Of a stretch of 64,000 bases of DNA, positions 43,886 to 59,137 are shown piece by piece. Position 1 is the stretch's first letter. Each line of letters opens with the position of its first letter. The notes below the pieces were generated by a model that was not told the DNA's origin, ran no database searches, and saw only the letters and a list, made by a program, of their open reading frames with translations. The translations under genes were made by a program, and so were the position numbers. Location: positions 62,001 through 126,000 of the forward strand of contig JAOTOM010004339.1 of NCBI GenBank assembly GCA_034440615.1, written 5' to 3'. This DNA comes from Ashinkailepas kermadecensis. Taxonomy: Eukaryota; Arthropoda; Thecostraca; Neolepadidae.

Positions 43886-46713
43886 CTGGTAGAGAGATAA
43901 GTCTTGCAAACAAGGGAAGGAATGGTTTATCATGTTTTTACGTCAATGCCAGAAGTGTTAGGAACAAAATTGGGGAACTGCATGCTTATATGTTGTCTGA
44001 AAAGCTAGATTTTGTGTGCATAACAGAGGCATGGGTTAATGAAAGCATTTTTGGAGATAACTTGCAAGAATTTGAATTGACAGGCTACAACATGCATGCT
44101 TATCAAAGGCAGGCAAGGATAGGAGGAGGTATACTGTTGTATGTCAGACAAGTAATGAAATGTCATTCCATAGAAGATAGTGTACATAATGAAGGTGTAG
44201 AATCCTTGTGGTTAGATATCATTCTGAAAAATGGAACAAAATTTAGGGTTGGGGCATTCTATAGACCTCCAGACCAGAATGAAAACACGGACAGGTTGAT
44301 GCAGGAAGAGATAAGTAGGAGAGTACAGGAGATAACTGTTTTGTTGGGGGATTTCAACATAACAGGATTGGGAAGCAAAACTATAGGTCTAAACAAATCA
44401 GCAAGAAGCTTCATGGATTGTTTTGAGGAGAATTTCTTTTTTCAAATGATACATGAACCTACAAGGGAGAATGAAATGTTAGATCTTGTGCTTACTAATG
44501 AGGAAAATGTTGTACAAAATGTGAACATAGGAGAGACTTTGGGTAATAGTGATCACAACATTATACGCTTCTCATTGTATGTTGGAAATGTAGGAACCAA
44601 TAAGACATTGATTCCAAATTTTGCTAAAGGGAATTACAATGAGTTCAGGATCTTCCTGAATGAAATTCATTGGGAAGACCTATTGAAAGGCTTAGATGCT
44701 TATGAAATGTGGAGAATTATAAAATATAAACTATTACAAGGTCAGGATAGGTTCATTCCAAATAGGCAAATTAGATTAACCAGGGTTAAGCACCCTTCAT
44801 GGCTGACCAGGGAAGTGAAGCATTTACTGGAGTCAAAGAAGCAGGCATTCAAGAAACTAAAATATGCTAACTCTGAGGTAAACCTCAAATCATATCAAAT
44901 AGCTAGAAATAAAGTTAGGAGGTGTGTTAGGGCATCTAAAATCAAATTACTGGCTGAAATCAAATTAGCTCAGGAATGTTCAGCAGGTAATGCTAAGAGA
45001 TTCTTTAGTTTCTACAAATTTAAGGCTAAAAAGTGTGGTGTAGGACCACTGGAGATAGATGGGGAATTAGTGGTTGATGATTGTGATATTGTGGAATCCT
45101 TAAGCAAGCAATTCTCATCAGTCTTTACTAAAGAGAATTCTGGTAGAATAGAAACAACTGAATCATATGCCATGACAGGTGATAGGTTGGAGTATCTTAC
45201 AATAACTACAGAAGCTGTAGAAAAGCAGTTGCAGAATATACAACCTAATAAAGCTTCTGGACCGGATGATATATATGCTAGGGTCTTAGTAGAGTGTGCT
45301 AAAGCTTTAGCAGTTCCTCTAGGTATACTTTTCATGCGGTCTATGGAATACTCTGAAGTACCTGAAGATTGGAGAAATGCAAATGTAGTTCCAATTTTCA
45401 AAAAGGGAAGTAGGAAGTGTGTAGGGAACTACAGGCCAGTCAGTTTGACCTCAATAGTTTGCAAGGTACTAGAAAATCTGGTTAAACAGAATGTTCAGAT
45501 TCATCTTGATAGGCACAATCTTTTAAGGGATACTCAACATGGATTTCGATCTCGAAGGTCTTGTTTAACTAACCTTTTGGAGTTCATGGAGTATGTTACT
45601 AAAGAAGTAGACAATCAAAGCAGGATGGATGTTGTATACTTCGACTTTAGCAAAGCTTTTGATAAAGTTCCACATAGGAGGCTAATTCATCAACTACAAC
45701 AACATGGGATTGTTGGAAAAGTTATAGGTTGGATTGAAGCATGGTTGAGGGGAAGGAAGCAAAGGGTAATGTTAAATGGATGTAAATCTGATTAGAAGGA
45801 TGTTCTGAGTGGAGTACCACAGGGCTCTGTTCTAGGGCCACTTCTCTTTATCATCTTTGTGAATAACATTGAGGTAGGGCTGAGGAATAGAGTGTTCAAA
45901 TTTGCTGATGACATCAAGCTGGTAGGAGTGGCAAACAGTTGTGATCAATCTAGTAATATTCAACTAGACTTGGAGGACTTAAAAAAGTGGGCTGATCAAT
46001 GGCAGATGTCATTCAACTATGACAAGTGTAAAGTTATGCATCTGGGGTCTGGAGGTGAGACTTTCAGATATACAATGGGAGGGAGGGAACTGGATGTTAT
46101 TGAAGAGGAAAGGGACTTAGGTGTGTTGGTTTCAAAAGACCTTAAAGCAGAGAAACAATGTAGCTCAGCTAGGAACAGGGCACTCAGAATGCTGCGACTC
46201 ATTAATAGAAGTGTGACATATAAGAGCAAGGAAGTCATGAAAAAACTGTACTTAGCATATGTGCGACCCCACTTGGAATATTCTGTGCAAGCTTGGAGCC
46301 CCTACCTAGAAAAAGATATAGACAAGTTAGAAAGAGTGCAACGCAAAGCAACTAAACTCATCAGTGGAATAGGTAGCTTAGAATATGGAGAAAGGCTTGT
46401 GGCATTAGATATGTACTCACTCAAGTATAGGAGATTATGGGGGGACATGATTGAAATGTACAAAATTGTTAAAGGACTAGATCAGGTCAATTTAAATGGT
46501 GCTCTTCAGTTTAAAGTATCACACAGGGGTCACCAATTCAGGTTAGACAAGTTGAGGTGTAGGACAGTTAAGCGACAACAGGTCTTCAGTCAAAGGGTTG
46601 TTGATCAGTGGAATGGGCTGCCTGCTGATGTTGTGGGGAGTTCCTCATTGAATGTATTTAAAAGTAGGGTGGACAAATTTTTTAGACAGGAAAATCTTGT
46701 TTTTGAGTTCTAA
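43849..46713 (+). pseudogene. CR1 ORF2: endonuclease-reverse transcriptase, one premature stop
   Basis: Open from 43849 (overlapping the ORF1 end), first ATG 43990. The N-terminal apurinic-type endonuclease shows NARSVRNK, CITEAW, RPPDQ, LLGDFN and a closing SDHN. The reverse transcriptase carries NVVPIFKKGSRK, NYRPVSLTS, YFDFSKAFDKV, GVPQGSVLGPLLF and FADDIKL (active site at 45901-45912). The C-terminal region ends RVVDQWNGLPADVV...FRQENLVFEF. A single TAG at 45793-45795 interrupts the frame just before the PQGSVLGP block, where relatives usually have Trp. Otherwise the domains look intact. Confidence 0.92.
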
Positions 46714-47003
46714 TGTGGATGGATGGGGTGAGATTTATGTTAAGTGTGCATGGCACAGACCCTTTAAGCAGGGGTTATGGTAGCACAATGGGTATGATGG
46801 GAGGAGCTTGCAATTGTTGAGGGTGTTATGCAATAGCAAGTGGATGATGCTAGATAGGCTGGGATATATAGCTTCCTAGGAACTTGGGATAAGGGATTGA
46901 TTGGGGTGAGAATATGTACATTTCTAGTACCCTTTCTAGATAGGCTTAACCCAGATGGGCCCCTGTGGCTCTTATTAAGCCTTAACACTTTATGACTTTA
47001 TGA
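46714..47003 (+). mobile_element. CR1 3' UTR
   Basis: Contains GGGTATGATGGGAGGAGCTT, GATAGGCTGGGATATATAGC and AACCCAGATGGGCCCCTGTG. All are found again at 30.87-31.12 kb, and partly at 29.3-29.4 kb. It ends in short TTTATGAC repeats. Confidence 0.85.
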
Positions 47004-47498
47004 TTGCACATTACACATTACCACCATATTACCTGGGGTTGGAGTTTGGTTCACCCTATGCTGACCCTGTTGGCTCTGCATTGCCAATGGACCTAGCTGT
47101 CCTGTCATAATTCACCTACAAAGCTGAGCATAATGCACCTATTAATCCAATTTTCCCATAGAGGGTCCAATAATTAATTCATGTCAGATGAATTCCTTAG
47201 TTTTGTTGGTTGAATAATGTTTGTTCTGGAATACATGCCTAGGATAAGGCAACTCTTTTAAATTTTACTTTTTGGGCATCTAGAGGAAGTCTTTGGTGTA
47301 ATACAGATGAATATTTTTCATTGCCATTTTTGCTTTTGGTGAGTGGAGATTTTGGGTCAGGTCGGAATTGGCCATGTTTGGTCTACATATGTACTTATTG
47401 TTGAACAGAGCCAGCAATGTTCCATGCCATTTGATGTGATTTGCTACAATATTTGCACTACTTGTTATGTCAACAATATTTATTTTTATCTGCTGCAG
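47004..47498 (+). other. Sequence upstream of the first CYFIP coding exon
   Basis: The acceptor TTTTTATCTGCTGCAG at 47483-47498 implies a non-coding first exon further upstream that I cannot place. The rest of the stretch is unremarkable. Confidence 0.5.
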
Positions 47499-49315
<1,817 letters not shown>

Positions 49316-49613
49316 TGAAATGCCACCAGTGTTGTGGTGCGATTCTACTGGTGGAGGACAACAGTGCCTAGTCTAAAGGGGAATCCCTGGTAACTAACCA
49401 AATGCAGCGAGATGTTCGGATGTGGGCTTGTCGGGTCGAGCCACACACAGGGTGGGTTAGCCAATTGATGCGTATATGAATATTTAGTGAAATCTGTGTA
49501 ATGGGTAGAGACATAGCTGTATACATGGCTATTATGGTTGTGCTCTGTTCTGCATGACCATTAGGTTTATAGCTTGCTTTGGTTTTGTTGTGTTTGATAT
49601 TGATGTGTTCTGA

Positions 49614-49973
<360 letters not shown>

Positions 49974-50203
49974 TAATCAACAAACTTCTCTCACTGCCAT
50001 TATGTATATTTGCAATTACAGGTGAACTGCATTTACCCATGACACATTAAGTACTGCAGTGTTGTCCCGCCTTAATCTTCGCTTCACCATCCGTAGATGT
50101 ATCTGAGAGTGGGAGGGCGTTTGGCAGCATAGCAATGCGACATTTTTGTGTGCCGGGCAAGACTGGACCTCATTCGAGCCATCATGATATTGAGAGGCCA
50201 GTA

Positions 50204-50330
50204 ACGATAATTATAAAAGCGACAGTAGTTCCAGCGGTGACAGTGATTGTCACAAAGATGGTTGTGCCAGCGGTGACGGTAATTGTCACAAGGACGGTAG
50301 TGCCAGCGGTGACGGTGATTGTCACACGGA
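50204..50330 (+). repeat. 39-bp tandem repeat in CYFIP intron 3
   Basis: Three units of GCCAGCGGTGACGGTGATTG followed by TCACAAGGACGGTAGT, with a few substitutions. Confidence 0.85.
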
Positions 50331-50368
50331 CCATAGCAGTGATGATGTTGACAGGATGTCAACATTGA

Positions 50369-50713
<345 letters not shown>

Positions 50714-50715
50714 TG

Positions 50716-51275
<560 letters not shown>

Positions 51276-51739
51276 TAGATCAACAATCACTTCATCAATC
51301 ATCTCTTGTACTTGGATTCACAACATGGACACCGGTGCCACCACTCCACCGAAGCAGCCCTCAGTCCACCGAAACAGGCCACCGAAAATGCGATCATGTG
51401 TCTAACAACTTGTAATTTATGCATGATGTGATGGAATGCATATCTGCTTGTGATTGCATCTCATTGTCATATGGGCCTTCTGCAAAATATTTGAGAGGCA
51501 GTGTGCAGTAAGTGCAATCCGTCTGCAGACTAATGCAACATTGAAGGAGCTGCAGGGCAATGTGTTGATGTTCGAAGGTTTATGCCATATATCATTTGGA
51601 TACATTATATGTTGCTTATCAGTGACTTGCTTATCAGTGGCTGAGCATGTAATTCTTACCTTGCGTTGTGGTTGGAACGGTACGGTGTTGACTACATGGT
51701 CGCGGAAGCTGGCTATTATTACTGCGAGGTGTCCCATGT

Positions 51740-51998
51740 TCCAAGATATGTGGTGGTGTCAGCTGGTGACATGTGTCCCATGTTCCAAGATATGTGGTGG
51801 TGTCAGCTGGTGACATGTGTCCCATGCCACTGTGTCAGGATTTGAAGGTGGGTTGAGGTGGTGTACGTTTTCCGTGTTACTGTGTCAGGGCATGGAGGTG
51901 ATGTCAGTTTCACTTGATTCTGGTGTGTTGCTCCCGAGTTTGAAGACGGTGCAGGGTTTGAGGTGGTGTCAGCTGGTGACACGTGTCGCGGTCGTCAG
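51740..51998 (+). repeat. Tandem repeats in intron 5 resembling the exon 6 start
   Basis: A near-perfect direct pair of about 52 bp (CCATGTTCCAAGATATGTGG at about 51734 and 51779), then looser repeats with CAGGGCATGGAGGTGATG and CAGGGTTTGAGGTGGTG. These look like the real boundary TCAG|GGCCTGGAGGTGGTG at 51998/51999. Confidence 0.6.
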
Positions 51999-52202
51999 GG
52001 CCTGGAGGTGGTGCCGCTGTTCGGTGACATGCAGATCGCGCCCTTTAACTACGTGCGACGTAGCAAGAACTTCGACCCAGCCAAATGGCCGTTGGCCAAC
52101 ACCAACCAGACTCACCCCCAGTCGGACCTGCTGAGCTCGCTGCCGCAGATCCGCGAGGATCACCTCAAGTACATCTCGGAGCTGGCGCGCTACAGTAACG
52201 AG
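51999..52202 (+). CDS. Cyfip: CYFIP exon 6
   Basis: 68 codons, phase 0-0 (CGTCAG|GGCCTG; AACGAG|GTGAGC). Encodes GLEVVPLFGDMQIAPFNYVR, a more variable linker (KWPLANTNQTHPQSDLLSSL), and PQIREDHLKYISELARYSNE. Confidence 0.97.
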
Positions 52203-52839
52203 GTGAGCTGGTGTGGCTGCGCGACTCAATCCAGAGTCAAGATGTCTACTCTGATGGCACACCGAACTTTTCCGTCAAACTCGCCGAGATCCTCACGGAG
52301 TTCTTTTTTTAGTTTTGCGTCAGTTTGGTTTCAGCAGATGGCTTCAAATTGCGCACAAAGTCATTTCCCCCTGAACGAGGTTTGGATGGCTTGTTATAGC
52401 GCGACTTGAGAAGGCCTTAAACTTGATGAGCTAAGAGTATTGTGAGTGTCTTGTGGGAGTTGTTGTTCACGCTGTACATTGCATGTTCAACTGTCCACGC
52501 TAGGTGGTGGTAATCCGCTCGTGTAAACAACACGTTCGGGTCGAGGTAATTGTCTTAAAAGAGTGTTATACACTTATTTTATTTCCATGGGTAATAATAT
52601 ATACCTCCATGCTTGAAATTCCCCTTACCTTTTTTTGTATTTCTGTGGAGCCAAAATCTGCAAAAGCGGCAAAGAATGGCACAGTGTTTGCACTTCCTGT
52701 GACATTATCACCTCAAATTTTGCCTATTTCTATTTAGTACATACGTTGCATGATACTTGACACTACTAGATTTACAAACAGTAGGTCTTGTATGGCTTAG
52801 ATCGTGTGGTGCTTGTTGGGTGTAAATCATGATTATATA

Positions 52840-52962
52840 CAGTATGCACTTTTAAAATGACTCCTTACAATGATTCTGAAGTTTGATAACGCATATCAAA
52901 GGTAATCAAAGGTAGTCAAACTTCCAAATCATTGTAAGGAGTCATTTTAAAAGTGCATACTG
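52840..52962. mobile_element. Miniature hairpin element in CYFIP intron 6
   Basis: An inverted repeat with arms of about 36 bp that match perfectly (CAGTATGCACTTTTAAAATG ... pairing with ...CATTTTAAAAGTGCATACTG), plus an inner GAAGTTTGA/TCAAACTTC pair around a ~30-nt loop. The CAGT-type terminus resembles Tc1/mariner MITEs, but a TA duplication is not clear at the right end. Confidence 0.7.
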
Positions 52963-53167
52963 AGTATGTCTTAGATATCTGACAAATATAAAGCAAAATG
53001 TTTGCGGAACGTTACCGGTAAAAACCGGTAAGAACAGCTTTTGACATGTTGGTTTTTACCAGGGGTAAAAACAGTTGTGGTGGTAAAACTGCCAACCCTG
53101 CTTCATAGCAGTATGGGTCGTGGCCAGGTACAAACCAAAGCCACCCAGCGACAACTGCGACCACCAG

Positions 53168-53362
53168 GTGACGACCACGTACAAGGACGCGCCGCGCTCT
53201 GACGACGAGAACCGCGCAATCTGCGAGCTGGCACTGCGCGGCCTGCAGCTACTCTCCGAGTGGACGTCCGTGGTGACTGAGCTCTACTCATGGAAGCTGC
53301 TCCACCCCACCGACCACCACCAGAACAAGGAGTGCCCCACCGAGGCCGAGGAGTACGAGCGG
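53168..53362 (+). CDS. Cyfip: CYFIP exon 7
   Basis: 65 codons, phase 0-0. I chose the acceptor ACCACCAG|GTGACG because it joins SNE to VTTTYKDAPRSDDENRAICE, as in relatives. The open frame extends upstream but has no homology there. Encodes LALRGLQLLSEWTSVVTELY and SWKLLHPTDHHQNKECPTEA; donor GAGCGG|GTGAGT. Confidence 0.95.
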
Positions 53363-53507
53363 GTGAGTGCCGGCTGCCTGCTGTGTGTCCCAGGCCAGGT
53401 CCGGTCCAGCCTCGGTGGCTCCAGGACCGGTCGCAAATCAGTAGCGTGCCCATGTTCGTTAGGATTTATACAATTTGTGGTAATTGTGACGAATTATAAT
53501 TTATTAT

Positions 53508-53562
53508 GGGCACAATATAACCATAGTAGTCGAGACGCCCTAACGCCCAAATAATTAACTAA
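53508..53562 (+). mobile_element. Degenerate ultra-short LINE-tail retroposon in intron 7
   Basis: Reads ATGGGCAC...AGTAGTCGAGACGCCCTAAC then CCCAAATAATTAACTAACT: the same layout as the other copies with a decayed hairpin. Target repeats are not recognisable. Confidence 0.6.
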
Positions 53563-53564
53563 CT

Positions 53565-54615
53565 GGCCCATTCCACAACAAATCGACAAGCAAAAGGGCC
53601 AAAATAACACAATATTTTATATTTTGATGAAAATAGTTGTGTGGGGTTATCTGATGCCCCGAATCCAGCTGTGCCATTTTTAGAATGATCAGGTCAATGG
53701 TCAAGGAGTTATAGCCTCGGGCATTTCTTAGATGTCACCCAACAAGGGTGTCTTTTGAGGTCTTTGACTCAATGAAGAACAATCTGAATTGTGCAAAAGT
53801 ATATATCGGTGAACTCACAATGACCCTCTGCATCTTTTGGCTATTTCGAAATTTTCGTTTACAGGATATTTGAAATAGTGACATCGTGGCCTAAGGTCAC
53901 GTGACCTACTTTAACTTTTGGGACAATCGGTGCGATTTGAAAAAGTGCAGAAATGATGTTCGATATCTTATCTTTCGAAGCAAAAAATACGGTTTTGCTC
54001 TTAAAACTCTAAACATCCGTTCAAAATTAGGCATGCATGGTTGTTTTTGCGCTAGTTTATCGTGGCCGGTATAAGTATGTATTTATAACGGTATATTACT
54101 GAAATACAAGGTTTTTGACTTTCGAGGCATGTGATGGGATGATAGTGTTAGTCATCTGATCTTGAATGTTACGTTACACAAGTGTTCAAACTCGTGAGGT
54201 CATGGGTTAAAATGGCAGAAATGTCTCCAAATTGTGGTGGTAGATGATTTGTTAGCTATACCTTACCATGAATTACAAGGAAGGAGAAGCATCCACAACA
54301 TAGCAATCATATTCCGATAGCTGAGAAACCATTCGCACAACCATTTATTGCCTCGCGAAAATAAAAATCTGCGAATATATTGAAATATCAGGAAGGGCAC
54401 AAACAAGGGTTTTGCCGTGTGTGGGTGCCCAGTGCCCAATGCTCAGTCTCGCTGACCGTGCTGCCAGTGAAGCGAGGACATTTCTGAGGGTGTCTGACGC
54501 AGTCAATGTGAAAGCAAAGCTATTTTATGAGTCGGACCAGATCAGCCGGATGTGTCGGCAAAATCGACCGTGTCATCGTGCGACAGGTTGATGGGACCAA
54601 AGGTTACTCTGTTTA
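53565..54615 (+). other. CYFIP intron 7, unique part
   Basis: AT-rich with no recognised element. Intron 7 as a whole is 1.66 kb (53363-55020). Confidence 0.5.
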
Positions 54616-54619
54616 CTAT

Positions 54620-55236
<617 letters not shown>

Positions 55237-55884
55237 TGAATGGCTGTCGCTGAAGACTGGTCAGGTCAGCGTGTGGATTTTTCCGAACAGATGATTGGCC
55301 TGGTCAGCTGGTTGACCTGGTGGGGTCTCTAGTTTAACCTGGTCAGGTCAGTGCATCGATCTAGTGAGGTAAGTATGAGGACCAGGGCATGTCAGTATGA
55401 GAGGAGAACCCAGTCAGGTATGTGATTACGGAGCCCTGTCGGTAGGCGCTACAGTTGTTTGCACCTAGCTCTGCAGATGCCCTGCCCTCCACAAAAACAC
55501 TGGACGTCGATTGGCAGGTTGTAGGAGGTGATGCGAGTGTCAGGCTAGTCCTGTGTTTTTGTGGGTATGCTATCTGGCACGATAGCCTTGTGACTACGTG
55601 ATCCACGTGGGCAGGATCGGCGTGGCCTGTGTTGAATCTTCACTTATCTTGAACCGGTTTAGCTCCCCAAGTGCAAAATGTCACCTACCGAATGGGGAGT
55701 GGTGTTGCCATGGTCCTGTGTGTACTCATGGATACTATGGCCGTTAGCTTCTGATATTAGATTGTGTGTGTGTGAGATAGCCGGCCGATTTGCCACATCC
55801 AGTATACCGCAGTATGCCAGTATGCTGCTGTCTGCATCTGCGCCGTGCTCGCGCCGAGTGGTGACGTGTTCGCGCGGCCGGCAG

Positions 55885-56015
55885 CATCATCACGTCGATC
55901 CGCGAGACGTGTGCCGACTGGCAGCACGGGGTGCAGCCGGCCGACGATCCGATTCTGCGCGGAAAGAAGGACCCCGACACGGGCTTCGGCATCAAGGTGC
56001 CACGCCGCCGCGTCG
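55885..56015 (+). CDS. Cyfip: CYFIP exon 9
   Basis: CCGGCAG|CATCATC completes the Ser codon; ends GCGTCG|GTGAGT with one base of Gly. Encodes IITSIRETCADWQHGVQPAD and PILRGKKDPDTGFGIKVPRR. Confidence 0.96.
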
Positions 56016-56138
56016 GTGAGTCGCCGTGCCCTCTGCCGACTGCTCATGGCACAACCGGGCAGGATCGATTGCTAATGCCAGAACTCGTCATGTCACTCTG
56101 ATGTTGCAACTCAACAGGTTCCATCTCTGATGTTGTAA

Positions 56139-57079
<941 letters not shown>

Positions 57080-57080
<1 letters not shown>

Positions 57081-58305
57081 GGTCATCGTAGTCGGGTGTG
57101 CTCTGACGTGTGTTGTAGTGGGGTGTGCCCTGACGTGTGTCGTAGTCGGGTGTGCCCTGACGTGTGTCGTAGTCGGGTGTGCCCTGACGTGTGTCGTAGT
57201 CGGGTGTGCCCTGAAGTGTGTCGTAGTCAGGTGTGCCCTGACGTGTGTCGTAGTTGGGTGTACTCTGACGTGTGTCGTAGTTGGGTGTACTCTGACGTGT
57301 GTCGTAGTCGGGTATGCCCTGACGTGTGTCGTAGTCGCGTGTGCCCTGACGTGTGTCGTAGTCGGGTGTGCCCTGGCGTGCGTTGTAGTCGGGTGTGCCC
57401 TGACGTGTGTTGTAGTCGGGTGTGTCCTGACGTGTGTCCTGACGTGTGTCGTAGTCTGGCGTGCCCTGACGTGTCTCGTAGTCGGGTGTGCCCTGACGTG
57501 TGTCGTAGTCGGGTGTGCCCTGGCGTGTCGTAGTCGGGTGTGCCCTGACGTGTGTCGTAGTCGGGTGGGCCCTGACGTGTGTCGTAGTTGGGTGTACTCT
57601 GACGTGTGTCGTAGTCGGGTGTGCCCTGACGTGTGTCGTAGTTGGGTGTACTCTGACGTGTGTCGTAGTTGGGTGTGCCCTGACGTGTGTCGTAGTCGGG
57701 TGTGCCCTGACGTGTGTCGTAGTCGGGTGTGCCCTGATGTGTGTCGTAGTCGGGTGTGCCCTGACGTGTGTCGTAGTCGGGTGTGCCCTCTGACGTGTGT
57801 CGTAGTTGGGTGTGTCCTGACGTGTGTCGTAGTCGGGCGTGCCCTGACGTGTCTCGTAGTTGGGTGTGCCCTGACGTGTGTCGTAGTCGGGTGTGCGCTG
57901 GCGTGTCGTAGTCGGGTGTGCCCTGACGTGTGTCGTAGTCGGGTGGGCCCTGACGTGTGTCGTAGTTGGGTGTACTCTGACGTGTGTCGTAGTCGGGTGT
58001 GCCCTGGTTAGTTAGTTAGTTATTAGGGCTTTAGGGCGCATCGACTACATCGGTCATATAGCGCCCATTCGGGTGTGCCCTGATGTGTGTCGTAGTCGGG
58101 TGTGCCCTGACGTGTGTCGTAGTCGGGTGTGCCCTGACGTGTGTCGTAGTCGGGTGTGCCCTGATGTGTGTCGTAGTCGGGTGTGCCCTGACGTGTGTCG
58201 TAGTTGGGTGTGCCCTGATGTGTGTCGTAATCGGGTGTGCCTTGACGTGTGTCGTAGTTGGGTGTGCCCTGAGGTATGTCGTAGTCGGGTGTGCCCTGAC
58301 ACCCA
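57080..58305 (+). repeat. 27-bp minisatellite
   Basis: About 43 units of CGTAGTCGGGTGTGCCCTGA followed by CGTGTGT, with variants such as TTGGGTGTACTCTGA. Because 27 is a multiple of 3 and the unit has few stops, long frames stay open on both strands. They are an artefact of the array: they lie in an intron and change register at indels. An ultra-short retroposon is inserted at 58007-58068. Confidence 0.97.
58007..58068 (-). mobile_element. Ultra-short LINE-tail retroposon, copy 5
   Basis: A 62-bp (GTTA)n-plus-hairpin insertion inside the 27-bp array. The array word TCGGGTGTGCCCTG ends directly before it (57993-58006) and restarts directly after it (58069-58082), a 14-bp target duplication; a blunt insertion would resume with ACGTGTGT. 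Confidence 0.92.
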
Positions 58306-58369
58306 AGCATGAATGCTGAATTTGAGGGTAACATAGGTGGAGTCTTAGAATATCGTTGTATCGCAAACT

Positions 58370-58545
58370 CGAGCACGGCGAGCGCTGACACAAACTTGAC
58401 AAGCCTACACCTCGTGCCGTTTTAAACTAGACAAACCTATGCCTCTTGCCATTGCAAACTCGAGAAACCTCCACGTCGTGCCGTTACATACTTGACAAAC
58501 CTCCATCTCGTGCCGTTGCAAACTCGCATACCTCCACCCAGGGTT
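58370..58545 (+). repeat. ~32-bp minisatellite, segment 1
   Basis: Units of GACAAACCTCCACCTCGTGC followed by CGTTACAAACTC, diverged. The array continues at 58797-59137 and 59958-60060, split by two foreign segments. Confidence 0.85.
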
Positions 58546-58796
58546 GGAGTGGTGCTTTGCAATCCTGGATATGAAGGAAATTCTTTGGGTAATCGAATAT
58601 AGAGGATATTTTTCGTCAAACCTGTGACATCAGAATCTCAGCTTACACCCCTCATGAGTATTTAGCACTTTATCACAGATCAGTTAATTACCAAACAGCA
58701 CCATTGAACCTCCAAATGAGAAAAATGAGACGCTAATTTTCTGGAGGAGATCATGCTCTTGATACCAAAAATCCAGGAACAGCCTAATTGTTCGAA
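58546..58796. mobile_element. Dispersed repeat also present in both palindrome arms
   Basis: Matches about 60-400 (and its mirror): GCAATCCTGGATATGAAG versus GCAATCCTAGATGTGAAG, then CTGTGACATCA, TATCACAGA and AAATGAGAAAAATG. It lacks the retroposon found at 100-163 and so shows the unoccupied target. Its family is unknown. Confidence 0.75.
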
Positions 58797-59137
58797 CATG
58801 CATCCGCCTTGTTCCGTTACAAGATTGACAAACCTCCACCTCGTGCCGTCACAAACTCGACAAACCTACGCCTCGCACCATTAAAAAAAACTCGACATAC
58901 CTCCACCTCATGTTGTTACAAACTTAACAAACCCCCACCTCGTGCCTTTACAAACTTGACAAACCTCAACCTCGTGTCGTTGCAAACTTGACAAACCTCC
59001 ACGGGCGCTGCATGACCTCTGCAGTCGATGCGCCCCTAAACCCCAATAACCGACAAACCTCCACCTCGTGCCGTTACAAACTCTACAGACCTCCACCTCG
59101 TGCCGTTACAAACTGAACAAACATCCACCTCGTGCCG
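58797..59137 (+). repeat. ~32-bp minisatellite, segment 2
   Basis: Same unit as segment 1 (CCTCCACCTCGTGCCGTTAC), interrupted by a 49-bp retroposon at 59003-59051. Confidence 0.88.
59003..59051 (+). mobile_element. Ultra-short LINE-tail retroposon, copy 6
   Basis: 49 bp from GGGCGCTGCATGACC to CCCCAATAACC, flanked by perfect 13-bp repeats GACAAACCTCCAC (58990-59002 and 59052-59064). It is the shortest copy and consists of little more than the hairpin and one tail unit. Confidence 0.88.

Larger units (their letters stand above)
42523..47003 (+). mobile_element. Nearly full-length CR1-clade non-LTR retrotransposon
   Basis: The order is two tandem 5' monomers, ORF1 with an esterase domain, ORF2 with endonuclease and reverse transcriptase, and a ~290-bp 3' UTR ending in TTATGACTTTATG-type short repeats. 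Each ORF is interrupted by only one in-frame TAG, with no frameshift seen, so the copy is young. Truncated relatives of its 3' end lie at 29.1-29.4 and 30.7-31.1 kb. Target duplications were not identified. Confidence 0.9.

Noticed and set aside
53110..53167. CYFIP exon 7 starting upstream, adding VARYKPKPPSDNCDHQ
   Set aside because: The frame is open, but joining at GACCACCAG|GTGACG gives the conserved SNE-VTTT junction. The upstream peptide has no counterpart in the family.
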